From Bacteroidota bacterium (lineage in GTDB: Bacteria > Bacteroidota > Bacteroidia > Chitinophagales > Chitinophagaceae): a stretch of 23,219 bases of DNA. The notes below the pieces were generated by a model. That model saw only the letters and a program-made list of their open reading frames with translations, was not told where the DNA came from and made no database searches. Of this stretch, positions 7,364 through 15,432 are shown piece by piece. The position numbers were made by a program, and so were the translations under genes. The DNA is taken from contig JAEZDC010000020.1 in the NCBI GenBank assembly GCA_023429825.1, positions 1 through 23,219 on the forward strand, read 5' to 3'. Each line of letters begins with the position of its first letter. Position 1 is the first letter of the stretch.

Positions 7364-7519
7364 ATGAACGAACTGATTGAGCGTTTAACAAAAGAAGCGG
7401 GTATCTCACCCGAGCAGGCACAGAAATCTATAGAGACAATAGCCAATTTTGTGAAAGAAAAGTTTCCTATGATGGGAGGTGCGGTAGATCAGCTTTTTTC
7501 CGGGGGAACAAACAATTAA
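7364..7519 (+). CDS. Small conserved-looking helical protein (51 aa)
   Basis: The frame from the ATG at 7364 encodes 51 residues beginning MNELIERLTKEAGISPEQAQ and ending GGAVDQLFSGGTNN. It predicts two amphipathic helices and a glycine-rich tail, and has the Leu/Glu/Lys composition of a real cytosolic protein. It resembles small uncharacterised proteins common in Bacteroidota; no function is assigned. TAA at 7517-7519 overlaps the stop codon of the convergent histidine kinase (7516-7518), with no terminator between them. An approximate -7 box (TATCTTGC) lies about 20 bases upstream. Confidence 0.7.
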   Translation: MNELIERLTKEAGISPEQAQKSIETIANFVKEKFPMMGGAVDQLFSGGTNN

Positions 7520-9423
7520 TTTGGCTGAACCTGGCAAGGAAGTTTTACTACAAATGTACTTCCGCGGCCGGGTTCGCTTTCTATCATCAACTCTCCGTTG
7601 TGTTTATTTATAAGATCACGGCAGAGGATGAGCCCGAACCCACTTCCTCTTTCGTTAGAGGTGCCTTTAGATGAATAATATTGTTTAGAATTCACTTTTT
7701 GAAGTGTGTCTTTAGACATGCCTATACCGCTATCTTTCACAATAAGGTAAACGAACCGATCATCTAAATAAGAAGATAGCTGAATGTCTCCTTGCGAGGG
7801 AGTGAATTTGATCGCATTTGAGATAAGGTTCCTGAAAACGATCTTTAGCATTTCACGATCGGCGGGTAACTCTACATCTGCAGCAATGTTATTTTGAATG
7901 TTGATCTCTTTACTATGTATCGGCATCCGTTGTTCGTCAATAAGTGCACTAATCAGGTGGCGAATGTTTAGCTGCATCAATTCCATTTGCTTACCCTGCA
8001 TCTGGTTCTTAATCCAGAATAGAAGATTATCTAACAGCGCAATGCTTTTTACATACTGGCTTTCGAGTTGATCGAATAATTCTTCTGTTTCCTTGGGTGT
8101 AACAAGTTTCAACGAAATTAATTCGAGGATACTTTTTGTATTGACCAGCGGGTGGCGAAGATCATGTGAAATGATAGAAAGCAACTTGTCTTTCATCTTA
8201 TTCTCTTCTTCCAGTTTTTGGTTCTGTTTGGAGATGGCTTTATTCAGTTGATCAAGCGAAGCGGAATTTTTTTGAATTATTACATTTTGCTTTTTTACTT
8301 CTTCAGCATAAGCTTTCGATTTGTTGTAGTTCTTATAAAGCAGGTAAGCAAGCGCTGATACGACGACGAAAGCGAATGCAGCAATGATCAAAAAAATCTT
8401 TTGTGCTTTTGCAGATTGTTCAACAGCTAAGGCTTGTTTAGAAATATTGAATTCCCTTTCATCCTGTTCTCGCATTGCATCTAGAAAGCCAAATGCATAT
8501 TCCTTCTCTTTCTCACTTTGCTTATTAAGTGTATTGATCAATTGCTGTTGCCATTTTACCGTTTCTGTAAGATTGCCTTCTTCATGATAGGCGGTAATGA
8601 TCTCATTGAGCGTTTCTATTATCAGCTGAAATGCAGATATCTCTTTTGCTTTTTCCAACGCTTCTTGTGAAAGTAAAAGTGCTTTTTGCCTTTCACCTGT
8701 ATTATTATAAACTGAAGCTAGCTGAAGTTTTGCTGATGCTACACCATACTTGTCGTTGGTAAACTCATCAATTTTCAGGGCTTGTGTAAAGTAATCAATC
8801 GCCTCACGGTTTAAGTGTTCAGCTTTATGAAGTAGTCCTAAATTATATAGCGATTTCTTTTCCCCGTAACTGTAGTTAATGGATTTACTGATGGTTAATG
8901 CCTGTGCTAACACGCTTTCCGCTTCAGAATAATCTTTTTCTTCAATAGATATCAGCCCTATGCTATTATAAACATTAGCCACTTCTTCCGGTTTATTAAG
9001 CCTTTTATATTGTTCTAAGGCTTCAAAATATAAGGCTTCTGCTTGTTTGATCTTACCATTGTCTTTATAAGCAGATGCGATCTGTTGATTGGCTCTTGCT
9101 ATATTGAAACTATCCTTGATTCGTTTGCTTATTTCTAAGGCACTCGAGTAGAGCGATAAAGATCTTTTAGCGTATCCGAACTGGTAATACATTCCTGCTT
9201 CATATAAATAGGATGTAGCCAGCCCTTTTGAATAATTGTTTTTTAAAGCGAGGTTGCGAGCTGAAGAAAGTAGCTCCAATGCCTTATTAATATTCGATCT
9301 TTTTATTCGAAAAGCCAGTTCGTTTAATGAGTCGACCTGTTTTGCAATGGAAGATGAAGGTTGCGCTGCACATAAAGCAGTGATCGAAAAGAATACACAA
9401 GCGAGGGTAATGTTCTTCATCAA
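7516..9423 (-). CDS. TPR-domain sensor histidine kinase
   Basis: This membrane sensor kinase has 635 residues. A signal peptide (about 1-20, ending ALCAAQ) leads to an exported region of tetratricopeptide repeats at about 65-300, with GYAKRSLSLYSSALEI-type helices. A coiled segment precedes one membrane helix at about 343-363. A cytoplasmic coiled coil follows, then the phospho-acceptor domain with SHDLRHPL (His420), the N box RNLISNAIKFT (531-541), G1 DSGIGMS (564-570) and G2 GSGFGL (593-598). A His in place of the usual Ser/Asn/Thr before the H-box proline is a small variation. No receiver domain is attached and no response regulator is adjacent; the nearest regulator in the window is the porX-like gene at 12763. 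TPR kinases of this layout are frequent in Bacteroidota. The acyl-CoA dehydrogenase gene lies 58 bases upstream on the same strand. Confidence 0.92.
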   Translation of the reverse strand: MMKNITLACVFFSITALCAAQPSSSIAKQVDSLNELAFRIKRSNINKALELLSSARNLALKNNYSKGLATSYLYEAGMYYQFGYAKRSLSLYSSALEISKRIKDSFNIARANQQIASAYKDNGKIKQAEALYFEALEQYKRLNKPEEVANVYNSIGLISIEEKDYSEAESVLAQALTISKSINYSYGEKKSLYNLGLLHKAEHLNREAIDYFTQALKIDEFTNDKYGVASAKLQLASVYNNTGERQKALLLSQEALEKAKEISAFQLIIETLNEIITAYHEEGNLTETVKWQQQLINTLNKQSEKEKEYAFGFLDAMREQDEREFNISKQALAVEQSAKAQKIFLIIAAFAFVVVSALAYLLYKNYNKSKAYAEEVKKQNVIIQKNSASLDQLNKAISKQNQKLEEENKMKDKLLSIISHDLRHPLVNTKSILELISLKLVTPKETEELFDQLESQYVKSIALLDNLLFWIKNQMQGKQMELMQLNIRHLISALIDEQRMPIHSKEINIQNNIAADVELPADREMLKIVFRNLISNAIKFTPSQGDIQLSSYLDDRFVYLIVKDSGIGMSKDTLQKVNSKQYYSSKGTSNERGSGFGLILCRDLINKHNGELMIESEPGRGSTFVVKLPCQVQPN

Positions 9424-9481
9424 CAGTACGGTTGTGTTGAAGATAACGAACTTGTGCTTACGTTAAGTATGTAAGATTGTG

Positions 9482-10621
9482 CTAATGCAATACCTCTCTG
9501 GCTATCACTAATTTTTGAATTTCAGATGTTCCTTCGCCAATGGTGCAAAGCTTTGAATCTCTATAGTGCTTTTCCACAGGGAAATCTTTCGTGTATCCAT
9601 ACCCGCCAAAAATCTGCACGGCTTCGTTGGACGTTTTCACAGCCACCTCGCTTGCATAATATTTAGCCATTGCAGATTGCTTCGTCACCTTCATCCCTTT
9701 ATTCTTAAGGTCACAGGCCTGCCATATCAAAAGATCTGCAGCCATTATTTCTGTTGCCATATCAGCAAGCTTAAAGCTGATGCCCTGGAAATTTGAAATG
9801 GGTTGATCAAACTGGTGCCGCTCTTTTGAATATTGCACTGCAGCCTCATAAGCACCTTTAGCAATGCCAGCCGAAAGTGCAGCTATGGAAATACGCCCTC
9901 CATCCAAAACTTTCATCGATTGCCTGAACCCATCACCAACTTCACCCAGCCGATTGGCATCTGGTATCCTGCAATTTTCAAAGATCATTTCCGCTGTTTC
10001 ACTGGCTCTCATACCCAGTTTATTTTCCTTTTTACCTGCATTAAAGCCAGGTGTTCCCCGTTCAACAATAAAGGCTGTAGAATTCCCACTGGTTCGCGGT
10101 TCCCCGGTTCTGCAAATAACTACTGCAACATCACCACTTTTACCGTGCGTGATCCAGCTTTTTGTTCCATTAAGAACCCATTCATCACCATCTCTCACAG
10201 CTACCGTTTTCATATTGCCTGCATCGCTTCCTGTATTAGGTTCAGTTAGCCCCCATGCACCAATGAATTCTGCCGAGGCAAGTTTCGGAAGATACTTTGT
10301 TTTTTGCGCCTCATTTCCAAAAGCCAGAATATGACCTGTGCAAAGAGAGTTATGCGCAGCAAGACTCAACCCAATGGAGCCACACACTTTGGCTACCTCC
10401 TGTATCGCTACATTATATTCAAAATATGAAAGGCCCGATCCTCCGTATTCTTCTGGAACGAGAACGCCCATCAACCCCAACTTGCCCATTTCTTTAAATA
10501 TATGCACTGGAAATTCCTGCAATTCATCCCATTCCATTACATATGGCTTAATGTACTGCTGTGCAAAATCCCGCGCTGTTTGTGCTACTTGTTGTGTGAT
10601 CTCAGATGCCTGGAAATTCAT
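9482..10621 (-). CDS. Acyl-CoA dehydrogenase (short/branched-chain type)
   Basis: This FAD-dependent enzyme introduces the alpha-beta double bond in acyl-CoA during fatty-acid or branched amino-acid breakdown and passes electrons to electron-transfer flavoprotein. At 379 residues it has family length. The N-terminal helical domain is followed by the FAD/substrate segment WGLTEPNTGSDAGN. The C-terminal domain contains QIFGGYGYTKDFPVEKHYRD and IGEGTSEIQ. Glu363 in GEGTSEIQ is at the position of the catalytic base of short-chain acyl-CoA dehydrogenases. Chain-length preference cannot be read from sequence. A -7 box lies 26 bases upstream of its ATG. Confidence 0.95.
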   Translation of the reverse strand: MNFQASEITQQVAQTARDFAQQYIKPYVMEWDELQEFPVHIFKEMGKLGLMGVLVPEEYGGSGLSYFEYNVAIQEVAKVCGSIGLSLAAHNSLCTGHILAFGNEAQKTKYLPKLASAEFIGAWGLTEPNTGSDAGNMKTVAVRDGDEWVLNGTKSWITHGKSGDVAVVICRTGEPRTSGNSTAFIVERGTPGFNAGKKENKLGMRASETAEMIFENCRIPDANRLGEVGDGFRQSMKVLDGGRISIAALSAGIAKGAYEAAVQYSKERHQFDQPISNFQGISFKLADMATEIMAADLLIWQACDLKNKGMKVTKQSAMAKYYASEVAVKTSNEAVQIFGGYGYTKDFPVEKHYRDSKLCTIGEGTSEIQKLVIAREVLH

Positions 10622-10646
10622 AAATGCGAACAGTTGTTAGTTTTGA

Positions 10647-10654
10647 CAAATGTA
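10647..10654 (-). promoter_or_regulatory. Candidate -7 box for the acyl-CoA dehydrogenase gene
   Basis: On the minus strand the box reads TACATTTG, a full match to TAnnTTTG, just upstream of the ATG at 10621. No TTG lies at the expected -33 position, so this is partial support. Confidence 0.4.
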
Positions 10655-10699
10655 AGTGGAAACAGGAGAATGCGAGATTAATTCTTTAATCAGATTTAT

Positions 10700-11587
10700 C
10701 TACCTGGCAGTTAAACATGGCGCAATCTTATGGTATGCTTCAGAACTGATAAATATGATTTTCCGAATATCTTCCACTGAAGAATAATTGCCATTTTGTT
10801 TCCGGTAAATAACGATCGCTTTAGCAATGTCTATCGTCATTTCTTTGCACTGCATCAGATCTTTTTCATAAGCTGAATTGATATTGATCTTGTTTTCGGC
10901 TGGTGATGCGAGCATTAGGTAAGATTTGATAAGCTGGAATGTTGAATCTTTTAATCCAAATGTTTGTGATACCTGGTCAATAGAAGAAAAACCACCAAGC
11001 CGTTCCCTGAATTTTACTATCCTGTTACTCAACACCTCCCCTATACCCGGCAAAGATTTCCAATCTTCAGCGGTGGCCGTATTTATATCTATGATATGAG
11101 CTTTCGTTTTGATCGATTGGTCCCGGCCATAACCTGCATTTATTCCAGTGCTAATTTTTTCCATTCGTATAAACGGAATAAGACGGTCCGCTTCTTCTTT
11201 CCTGAGGCTATAGATCTTTCGTAGATCTTCTGCATTTCTGAACTTGCCACCTTTATTCCTGTACTTTATAATGGTGCTTGCTGTTCTGCGGGGAAGGCCT
11301 AGTTTTAGCCAGCCAGCCTCATCCAAATAGTTTGGATCAAAATAAAATAACGAGTGGGTCTTTACAATCTGCTCATCTGTGAAGTTATCATCTTCTTCTC
11401 CGAAAGTCTTTGGGCTTTTTGGTTGTTTTGAAATAGCCTCCTGTAGATCCTGCTTAGCGGAAACTGATATTTTTTTTGAAGGAAATAAATTAGGCAAGGC
11501 AATAAACCCAATCATGACAACTGCCAGGATAATAAATGCGATGCGTTCTTTCTTTGAGAAAGTGAGATAGTCTTTTATCCAACTCAT
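10700..11587 (-). CDS. Membrane-anchored helix-hairpin-helix (ComEA-like) protein
   Basis: The likely start is the ATG at 11587 (MSWIKDYLTF), ten bases after the stop of the upstream metallo-hydrolase gene. A longer frame to 11656 would run into that gene and add a sequence with no pattern. The 295-residue protein has a cytoplasmic basic start (SKKER), one membrane helix at about 16-35 and a linker. Three helix-hairpin-helix modules follow at about 83-142, 166-226 and 233-292. The central one (DINTATAEDWKSLPGIGEVL) is the best match to the ComEA-type DNA-binding hairpin. ComEA proteins bind incoming DNA at the envelope, but in Bacteroidota this family is widespread and its role is not settled, so a DNA-uptake role is only a possibility. 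Confidence 0.85.
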   Translation of the reverse strand: MSWIKDYLTFSKKERIAFIILAVVMIGFIALPNLFPSKKISVSAKQDLQEAISKQPKSPKTFGEEDDNFTDEQIVKTHSLFYFDPNYLDEAGWLKLGLPRRTASTIIKYRNKGGKFRNAEDLRKIYSLRKEEADRLIPFIRMEKISTGINAGYGRDQSIKTKAHIIDINTATAEDWKSLPGIGEVLSNRIVKFRERLGGFSSIDQVSQTFGLKDSTFQLIKSYLMLASPAENKININSAYEKDLMQCKEMTIDIAKAIVIYRKQNGNYSSVEDIRKIIFISSEAYHKIAPCLTAR

Positions 11588-11597
11588 ACAAATGATT

Positions 11598-12374
11598 TTA
11601 TATGCTGCAAACGAATCCATCGTATGCAAGTTTTCGATGCTGTGGAAGCACCTCATTTGTGGGTTGGTGTTTACCTAACTGATGGCTGATGTGAGTGAAA
11701 TATGCTTCAGGAATCTTGAGCTCATCTACCAGTTCTACGGCTTCATCCAGTGTAAAATGAGAAATATGCTTATTCTTTCTCAGTGCGTTCAATACCAGTA
11801 CTTTTGAGCCTCTGATCTTTTCCTTTTCTTCTTCATCTATCCTGTTAGCATCTGTAATATATGTAAAATCTCCAAAGCGATATCCATATACAGGCATTTT
11901 ATGGTGCCATACTAAAATTGGCGTGACAGGCACATCGCCGATGAAAAAAGGTTGTTCATCAATAGTGACCAATTCGATCTCCGGTATGCCAGGGTATTTT
12001 TTTTCAGAAAAAGCATAATAAAAATCTCTTCGTAAGGCTTCTTCTGTCAGCGTATTTGCATATACCTGCATCGGTTTCTGCATAAAGAAATTATAAGCTC
12101 TTACATCATCCAGCCCAGCAATATGATCTTTGTGAGGATGCGTAAACAATATTGCATCTAAATGCCGGATGTTTAACCTAAGCATCTGGTACCTGAAATC
12201 AGGTGTGGTGTCAACGACAATGGTTGTCTTTGGCGATTGAATAAGGATACTACTGCGAAGCCTTTTGTCTTTTGAATCAGTGGATTGGCAAACCGTACAG
12301 TCACATCCGATCATTGGGATCCCTGTACTGGTACCGGTCCCTAAAAAAGTTATGGTAAGAGGAGGAAAAGACAC
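11598..12374 (-). CDS. PhnP-like metallo-beta-lactamase-fold hydrolase
   Basis: This 258-residue cytosolic enzyme has the metallo-beta-lactamase fold. The metal motif HPHKDH is at 79-84, and further metal-ligand regions are WHHK, ITDAN and THISH. The N terminus carries GTGTSTGIP and the cysteine cluster GCDCTVC (Cys24, Cys26, Cys29), a structural zinc site characteristic of PhnP-like cyclic phosphodiesterases. No phosphonate genes are nearby, so the substrate is unknown and a general phosphodiesterase is more likely than phosphonate use. The start is GTG at 12374, because no ATG fits the family start. Ten bases separate its stop from the helix-hairpin-helix gene, so the two are probably co-transcribed. 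Confidence 0.88.
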   Translation of the reverse strand: MSFPPLTITFLGTGTSTGIPMIGCDCTVCQSTDSKDKRLRSSILIQSPKTTIVVDTTPDFRYQMLRLNIRHLDAILFTHPHKDHIAGLDDVRAYNFFMQKPMQVYANTLTEEALRRDFYYAFSEKKYPGIPEIELVTIDEQPFFIGDVPVTPILVWHHKMPVYGYRFGDFTYITDANRIDEEEKEKIRGSKVLVLNALRKNKHISHFTLDEAVELVDELKIPEAYFTHISHQLGKHQPTNEVLPQHRKLAYDGFVCSI

Positions 12375-12415
12375 AATCCAAAGCTAAGAGATTAATGGAT
12401 TGTGAAAAAGCATGT

Positions 12416-12691
12416 TTAATCTTTCAGCTCCAGCGAATTCTTCATTACGTCTTCGTACAGCTTCTGTGATTCTAATGTGAGTTTATCAAATTCAATATTC
12501 AATTGCGGGATCAACTCAACCAACGTATTGATGCGGCCTTCAACGTTCAGAAACTTATTCAATACAACTATTTTCTTTTGCTCAAGAATGCAATATCCAC
12601 TTTGAAAAGTTCCTCTTTCATATCGAATGCTGTATTCAGATTCACCAAGGATATCCTGTAATTTATCTAAGGTCGATTGCGTGTACTTCAT
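12416..12691 (-). CDS. Small conserved protein of unknown function (91 aa)
   Basis: This 91-residue protein starts MKYTQSTLDKLQDILGESEY. It predicts an N-terminal helix, three beta strands (SIRYERG, SGYCILEQKKIVVLNK) and a long C-terminal helix. It looks like a Bacteroidota-conserved uncharacterised protein; no catalytic motif is visible. It is 41 bases upstream of the metallo-hydrolase on the same strand and has a candidate -7 box just upstream, so it may lead the transcript through the metallo-hydrolase and helix-hairpin-helix genes. Confidence 0.8.
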   Translation of the reverse strand: MKYTQSTLDKLQDILGESEYSIRYERGTFQSGYCILEQKKIVVLNKFLNVEGRINTLVELIPQLNIEFDKLTLESQKLYEDVMKNSLELKD

Positions 12692-12707
12692 ATCGGTAAT
12701 CGTTACA

Positions 12708-12715
12708 CAAATTTA
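12708..12715 (-). promoter_or_regulatory. Candidate -7 box for the 91-residue gene
   Basis: The minus strand reads TAAATTTG, a full match to TAnnTTTG, 16 bases before the ATG at 12691. No clear -33 box is present. It implies a very short leader. Confidence 0.4.
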
Positions 12716-12762
12716 AACTTAACAGCCCCGTTGGCGCTATTAATTATTCACAATTCACATTG

Positions 12763-14319
12763 TTATTTGCTCTCCATCTTCACTACAGGAACAATCATTT
12801 CTTCCAGGCTCACTCCTCCATGCTGAAAGGTATTTCGATAGTAGTTTACATAATGATTATAATTGTTTGGGTAACAGAGATAACCATCCTCTTTTGCAAA
12901 AATGAATGACGAATTCACCGTAGGTACAGGAAGCCCGGCCTCCCGTGGATCTTTAAATGCAAGAACCTCCTTTGCATCATAATTCAAATTACGTCCATGT
13001 TTATATCTAAGGTTAGTAGTGGTTTGCTTGTCGCCGATTACTTTATAAGGTGTTTTCACCCGCACACTCCCATGATCAGTAGCTAAAATAAGTTTGATCT
13101 TTTTATCAGCTATTTTCTTTAAAGCCTGGTTTAAGGGGCTATGCTCAAACCAACTCTTCGTTATACTTCGATAGCTTATCTCATCACTTGCTAATTCCTT
13201 CAGCACTTCCATTTCTGTTCTGGCATGGCTTAGCATATCTACAAAGTTGTAGATGATGATGTTGATGTCATTATTCAAAAGATTATGAATATTGTTTACT
13301 AACTGTTGCCCGTCATGATGATTCACCACTTTAGTATAGCTGTACTTGAGGTTGTCTTTTTTCAACCTTTTTAACTGCGCTTTAAAAAAATCATCTTCGT
13401 ATAAATTCTTTCCTCCTTCGTCATCATCATTTTTCCATTGAACAGGAAAACTCTTTTCTATATCTACGGGCAACATACCCGCACATATAGCATTCCGGCT
13501 GTATTGTGTTGCAGTAGGAAGGATACTGTAGAAAGTTTCTTCTTCTAATATTCTGAAATTTTCTGCGAACAGCGGCTGAATTGTTTTCCATTGATCAAAA
13601 CGAAGGTTATCTATCAATATAAAAAATGTAGAAGTTCCTTTCTCAACATGCGGTAATACTTTAAACTGAAAAAGATTATGGCTCATGATAGGGCTTTCTG
13701 CACTTTTTGGATTCACCCATTTCGCATAATTCTTCGAGACGAATTTGAAGAACTCGGTATTAGCCTCCTGTTTTTGCGAACTCAATACTTCCTGCATTTC
13801 AGGACTGTCGCTTTTTTCCATTTCCAATTCCCAATACACTAATTTCTTATAGATATCCATCCACCCATTGTAATCGGGGTTGCTATTGAGCGCCATAAAT
13901 AGATTGCGGAACTGCTGCTGATATGCTGTTGTTGTTTTCTCAGCAACAAGTCGTCTGTTGTCTATAATCTTCTTTAAACTCAATAACACCTGGTTGGGGT
14001 TAACCGGCTTAATAAGGTAATCAGTGATTTGACTGCCGATAGCATCGTCCATCAAATTCTCCGTTTCGTTTTTAGTGATCAGCACTACGGGTATTGAACC
14101 ATTCACTTCTTTTATCCTTGATAAAGTTTCTAGCCCGGTAATACCCGGCATTGTTTCATCAAGTAACACTACATCTATAGGGTTATCCTTTACGAATTCA
14201 ACCGCATCAAATCCATTAGTGAGGGTTTGTACTTCATAACCTTTATTTTCTAAAAATAATTTTTGAGATTGAAGACTTTCGATCTCGTCATCTACCCATA
14301 GGATTTTTGCTGCAGACAT
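12763..14319 (-). CDS. porX: PorX-like response regulator with PglZ-type phosphatase domain
   Basis: This 518-residue two-domain regulator has a receiver domain at about 1-120, with acidic pocket Asp10/Asp11, phospho-acceptor Asp54 in VVLLDETMPG, Thr82 and Lys104. A helical linker follows. The alkaline-phosphatase-superfamily (PglZ-like) domain covers about 215-510, with likely metal residues Asp237 (IDNLRFD), Thr269/Thr271 (PTATQYS), Asp361 and His365 (DMLSH), and Asp415/His416 (ATDHGS). This architecture defines PorX, which in Porphyromonas gingivalis works with the PorY kinase and the sigma factor SigP in type IX secretion control and has phosphodiesterase activity. No other type IX secretion gene was recognised here. 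It lacks a helix-turn-helix, so it probably acts through proteins or nucleotides, not DNA. A dispersed repeat lies in its leader. Confidence 0.92.
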   Translation of the reverse strand: MSAAKILWVDDEIESLQSQKLFLENKGYEVQTLTNGFDAVEFVKDNPIDVVLLDETMPGITGLETLSRIKEVNGSIPVVLITKNETENLMDDAIGSQITDYLIKPVNPNQVLLSLKKIIDNRRLVAEKTTTAYQQQFRNLFMALNSNPDYNGWMDIYKKLVYWELEMEKSDSPEMQEVLSSQKQEANTEFFKFVSKNYAKWVNPKSAESPIMSHNLFQFKVLPHVEKGTSTFFILIDNLRFDQWKTIQPLFAENFRILEEETFYSILPTATQYSRNAICAGMLPVDIEKSFPVQWKNDDDEGGKNLYEDDFFKAQLKRLKKDNLKYSYTKVVNHHDGQQLVNNIHNLLNNDINIIIYNFVDMLSHARTEMEVLKELASDEISYRSITKSWFEHSPLNQALKKIADKKIKLILATDHGSVRVKTPYKVIGDKQTTTNLRYKHGRNLNYDAKEVLAFKDPREAGLPVPTVNSSFIFAKEDGYLCYPNNYNHYVNYYRNTFQHGGVSLEEMIVPVVKMESK

Positions 14320-14329
14320 AAGTTTGTGG

Positions 14330-14379
14330 TTTATTTTTTACCAGCTTAGATCATGAATTTAGCTATCGTTGCGTCGCAC
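14330..14379 (-). repeat. Dispersed intergenic element, copy C, in the porX leader
   Basis: On the minus strand the head GTGCGACGCAAC (14379-14368) is identical to copies A and B. The tail AAGCTGGTAAAAAATAAA ends ten bases before the porX ATG. Total length is 50 bases. It lies between a candidate -7 box at 14410-14417 and the start codon, so it may be transcribed as part of the leader. Confidence 0.65.
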
Positions 14380-14409
14380 ACGTGTACTTTCTTATCATTA
14401 TTCAGCAAG

Positions 14410-14417
14410 CAAACATA
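14410..14417 (-). promoter_or_regulatory. Candidate -7 box for the porX-like gene
   Basis: The minus strand reads TATGTTTG, a full TAnnTTTG match, about 90 bases upstream of the ATG. The -33 region is weak. Confidence 0.35.
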
Positions 14418-14559
14418 TCAGCAATAATTCATCCGAAAAAGTAAGAGTAGAGATGCGTCAAATATTTGTATTTGGTGAGTTCTATCCGAATGTACAGTGT
14501 AGTTGAATAGGTTATGTATATATGATAGTTGTTTAACAAAACAGCAACTATACAAGCAT

Positions 14560-14582
14560 AAAAAAAACCTGCTGAGCAGGTC
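14560..14582 (-). terminator. Intrinsic terminator after the L,D-transpeptidase-like gene
   Basis: On the minus strand CCTGC-TCA-GCAGG (14580-14568) is followed by a T-run, 24 bases after the stop at 14605. It separates this gene from porX. Confidence 0.8.
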
Positions 14583-14604
14583 TTCTGATCGGTTATTGTG
14601 ACGT

Positions 14605-15126
14605 TTATCTTCTGATAGTGATCTTCGTTCCGTTAGGAATAAGATTGTAAAACTGGGTAACATGCTCATTTTTCATGCTCACACAACCTAATGTCCAGTT
14701 CTGGAATTGATCGATAGCAAAATCCTCTCTGGGCCATGTACCGTGCACACCGATCGCTCCACCGATCTTTGCACTTTTAGGAATAATTCCGGCAGCTTTT
14801 CTTTGATTAAATTTTTGAATACTCTCCTTGGTTGGATAATTTATAAGCATGAACCTGCACCATTTTTCATGCACTCTTTTGTTTATAATTTGAAATGTTC
14901 CTTCAGGAGTTCTTCGATCGCCTTCCATCAATTTATCTCCAAGATCATTATTGCCAAAGACCACAGGGTACGTTATAAGCCATCCATCATCATCGTACAC
15001 ATTCAATTCGTAATCGCTTTTGTCAACTATAATATAATAGCTGCCTTTTGCATAATGCTTAATAAAGGAAGTATTTGTTACAAACAACAACGCCACCAGG
15101 GCAATAGTGCTGATCTTGGAACGCAT
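14605..15126 (-). CDS. Murein L,D-transpeptidase-like (YkuD-fold) protein
   Basis: This 173-residue envelope protein belongs to the YkuD family, whose members use a catalytic cysteine to form or exchange peptidoglycan cross-links or attach proteins to the wall. An N-terminal hydrophobic segment (about 5-20) acts as signal or anchor. The domain starts with YYIIVDKSDYELNVYD. The catalytic region has GVHGTWP (His128) and NWTLGCVSM with nucleophile Cys148. TLGC replaces the more usual SHGC and SxGC patterns, as in the murein L,D-transpeptidase-like branch. At 173 residues it is a minimal version with no peptidoglycan-binding domain. The gene is monocistronic by its terminator. Confidence 0.88.
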   Translation of the reverse strand: MRSKISTIALVALLFVTNTSFIKHYAKGSYYIIVDKSDYELNVYDDDGWLITYPVVFGNNDLGDKLMEGDRRTPEGTFQIINKRVHEKWCRFMLINYPTKESIQKFNQRKAAGIIPKSAKIGGAIGVHGTWPREDFAIDQFQNWTLGCVSMKNEHVTQFYNLIPNGTKITIRR

Positions 15127-15360
15127 AGGTAAACTGAATTTTAAAAAACAACGGAAAAATAAAAAGAAGATTTTCTGGGTTTTTTGCTTTCACAAAAGTT
15201 TACATGCAATGCAAAAGTTTTGTTACGGCTGGTTTTACCTTCCAATTATTTTTCTGCGAACAGGAAAGCAAGAAGCGTGCAATTGCCTTTATAGCTACAT
15301 AAATTTTTTTAGTGTAAGCTGATTTTAATGCGGACGAAGAGAATTCAGTCTTCAATACAA
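15127..15360. other. AT-rich spacer, no supported gene
   Basis: Together with the terminator at 15361-15388 this 306-base gap separates the L,D-transpeptidase-like gene and the barrel-protein gene. It is AT-rich with runs of A and T. A 65-codon minus frame (15200-15397) overlaps the terminator and has no pattern. No clear TAnnTTTG box for the downstream gene was found. Confidence 0.4.
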
Positions 15361-15388
15361 TAAAAAAGCCCCTGGAGAACCAGGAGCT
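15361..15388 (-). terminator. Intrinsic terminator of the sigma/anti-sigma/barrel operon
   Basis: On the minus strand AGCTCCTGG (15388-15380) pairs with CCAGGGGCT (15375-15367), with one G-T pair and a four-base loop, then TTTTTTA. It is 45 bases past the barrel-protein stop. Confidence 0.85.
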
Positions 15389-15432
15389 GTAATGCACATG
15401 AGAAAACTATATAGTATAGGAATGAACTATAG

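Noticed and set aside
7516..9423. Histidine kinase as the PorY partner of the PorX-like regulator
   Set aside because: PorY is not a TPR kinase, the genes are over 3 kb apart with four unrelated genes between, and no pairing evidence is visible.
11588..11656. N-terminal extension of the helix-hairpin-helix gene
   Set aside because: It would run into the upstream metallo-hydrolase gene; the family-like start MSWIKDYL at 11587 fits the ten-base spacing.
11598..12374. Phosphonate degradation locus based on the PhnP-like protein
   Set aside because: No other phosphonate genes are present; PhnP-like folds without such neighbours are common in Bacteroidota.
15200..15397. 65-codon minus-strand frame between the L,D-transpeptidase-like and barrel genes
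   Set aside because: It overlaps the terminator of the barrel operon and has no protein-family features.
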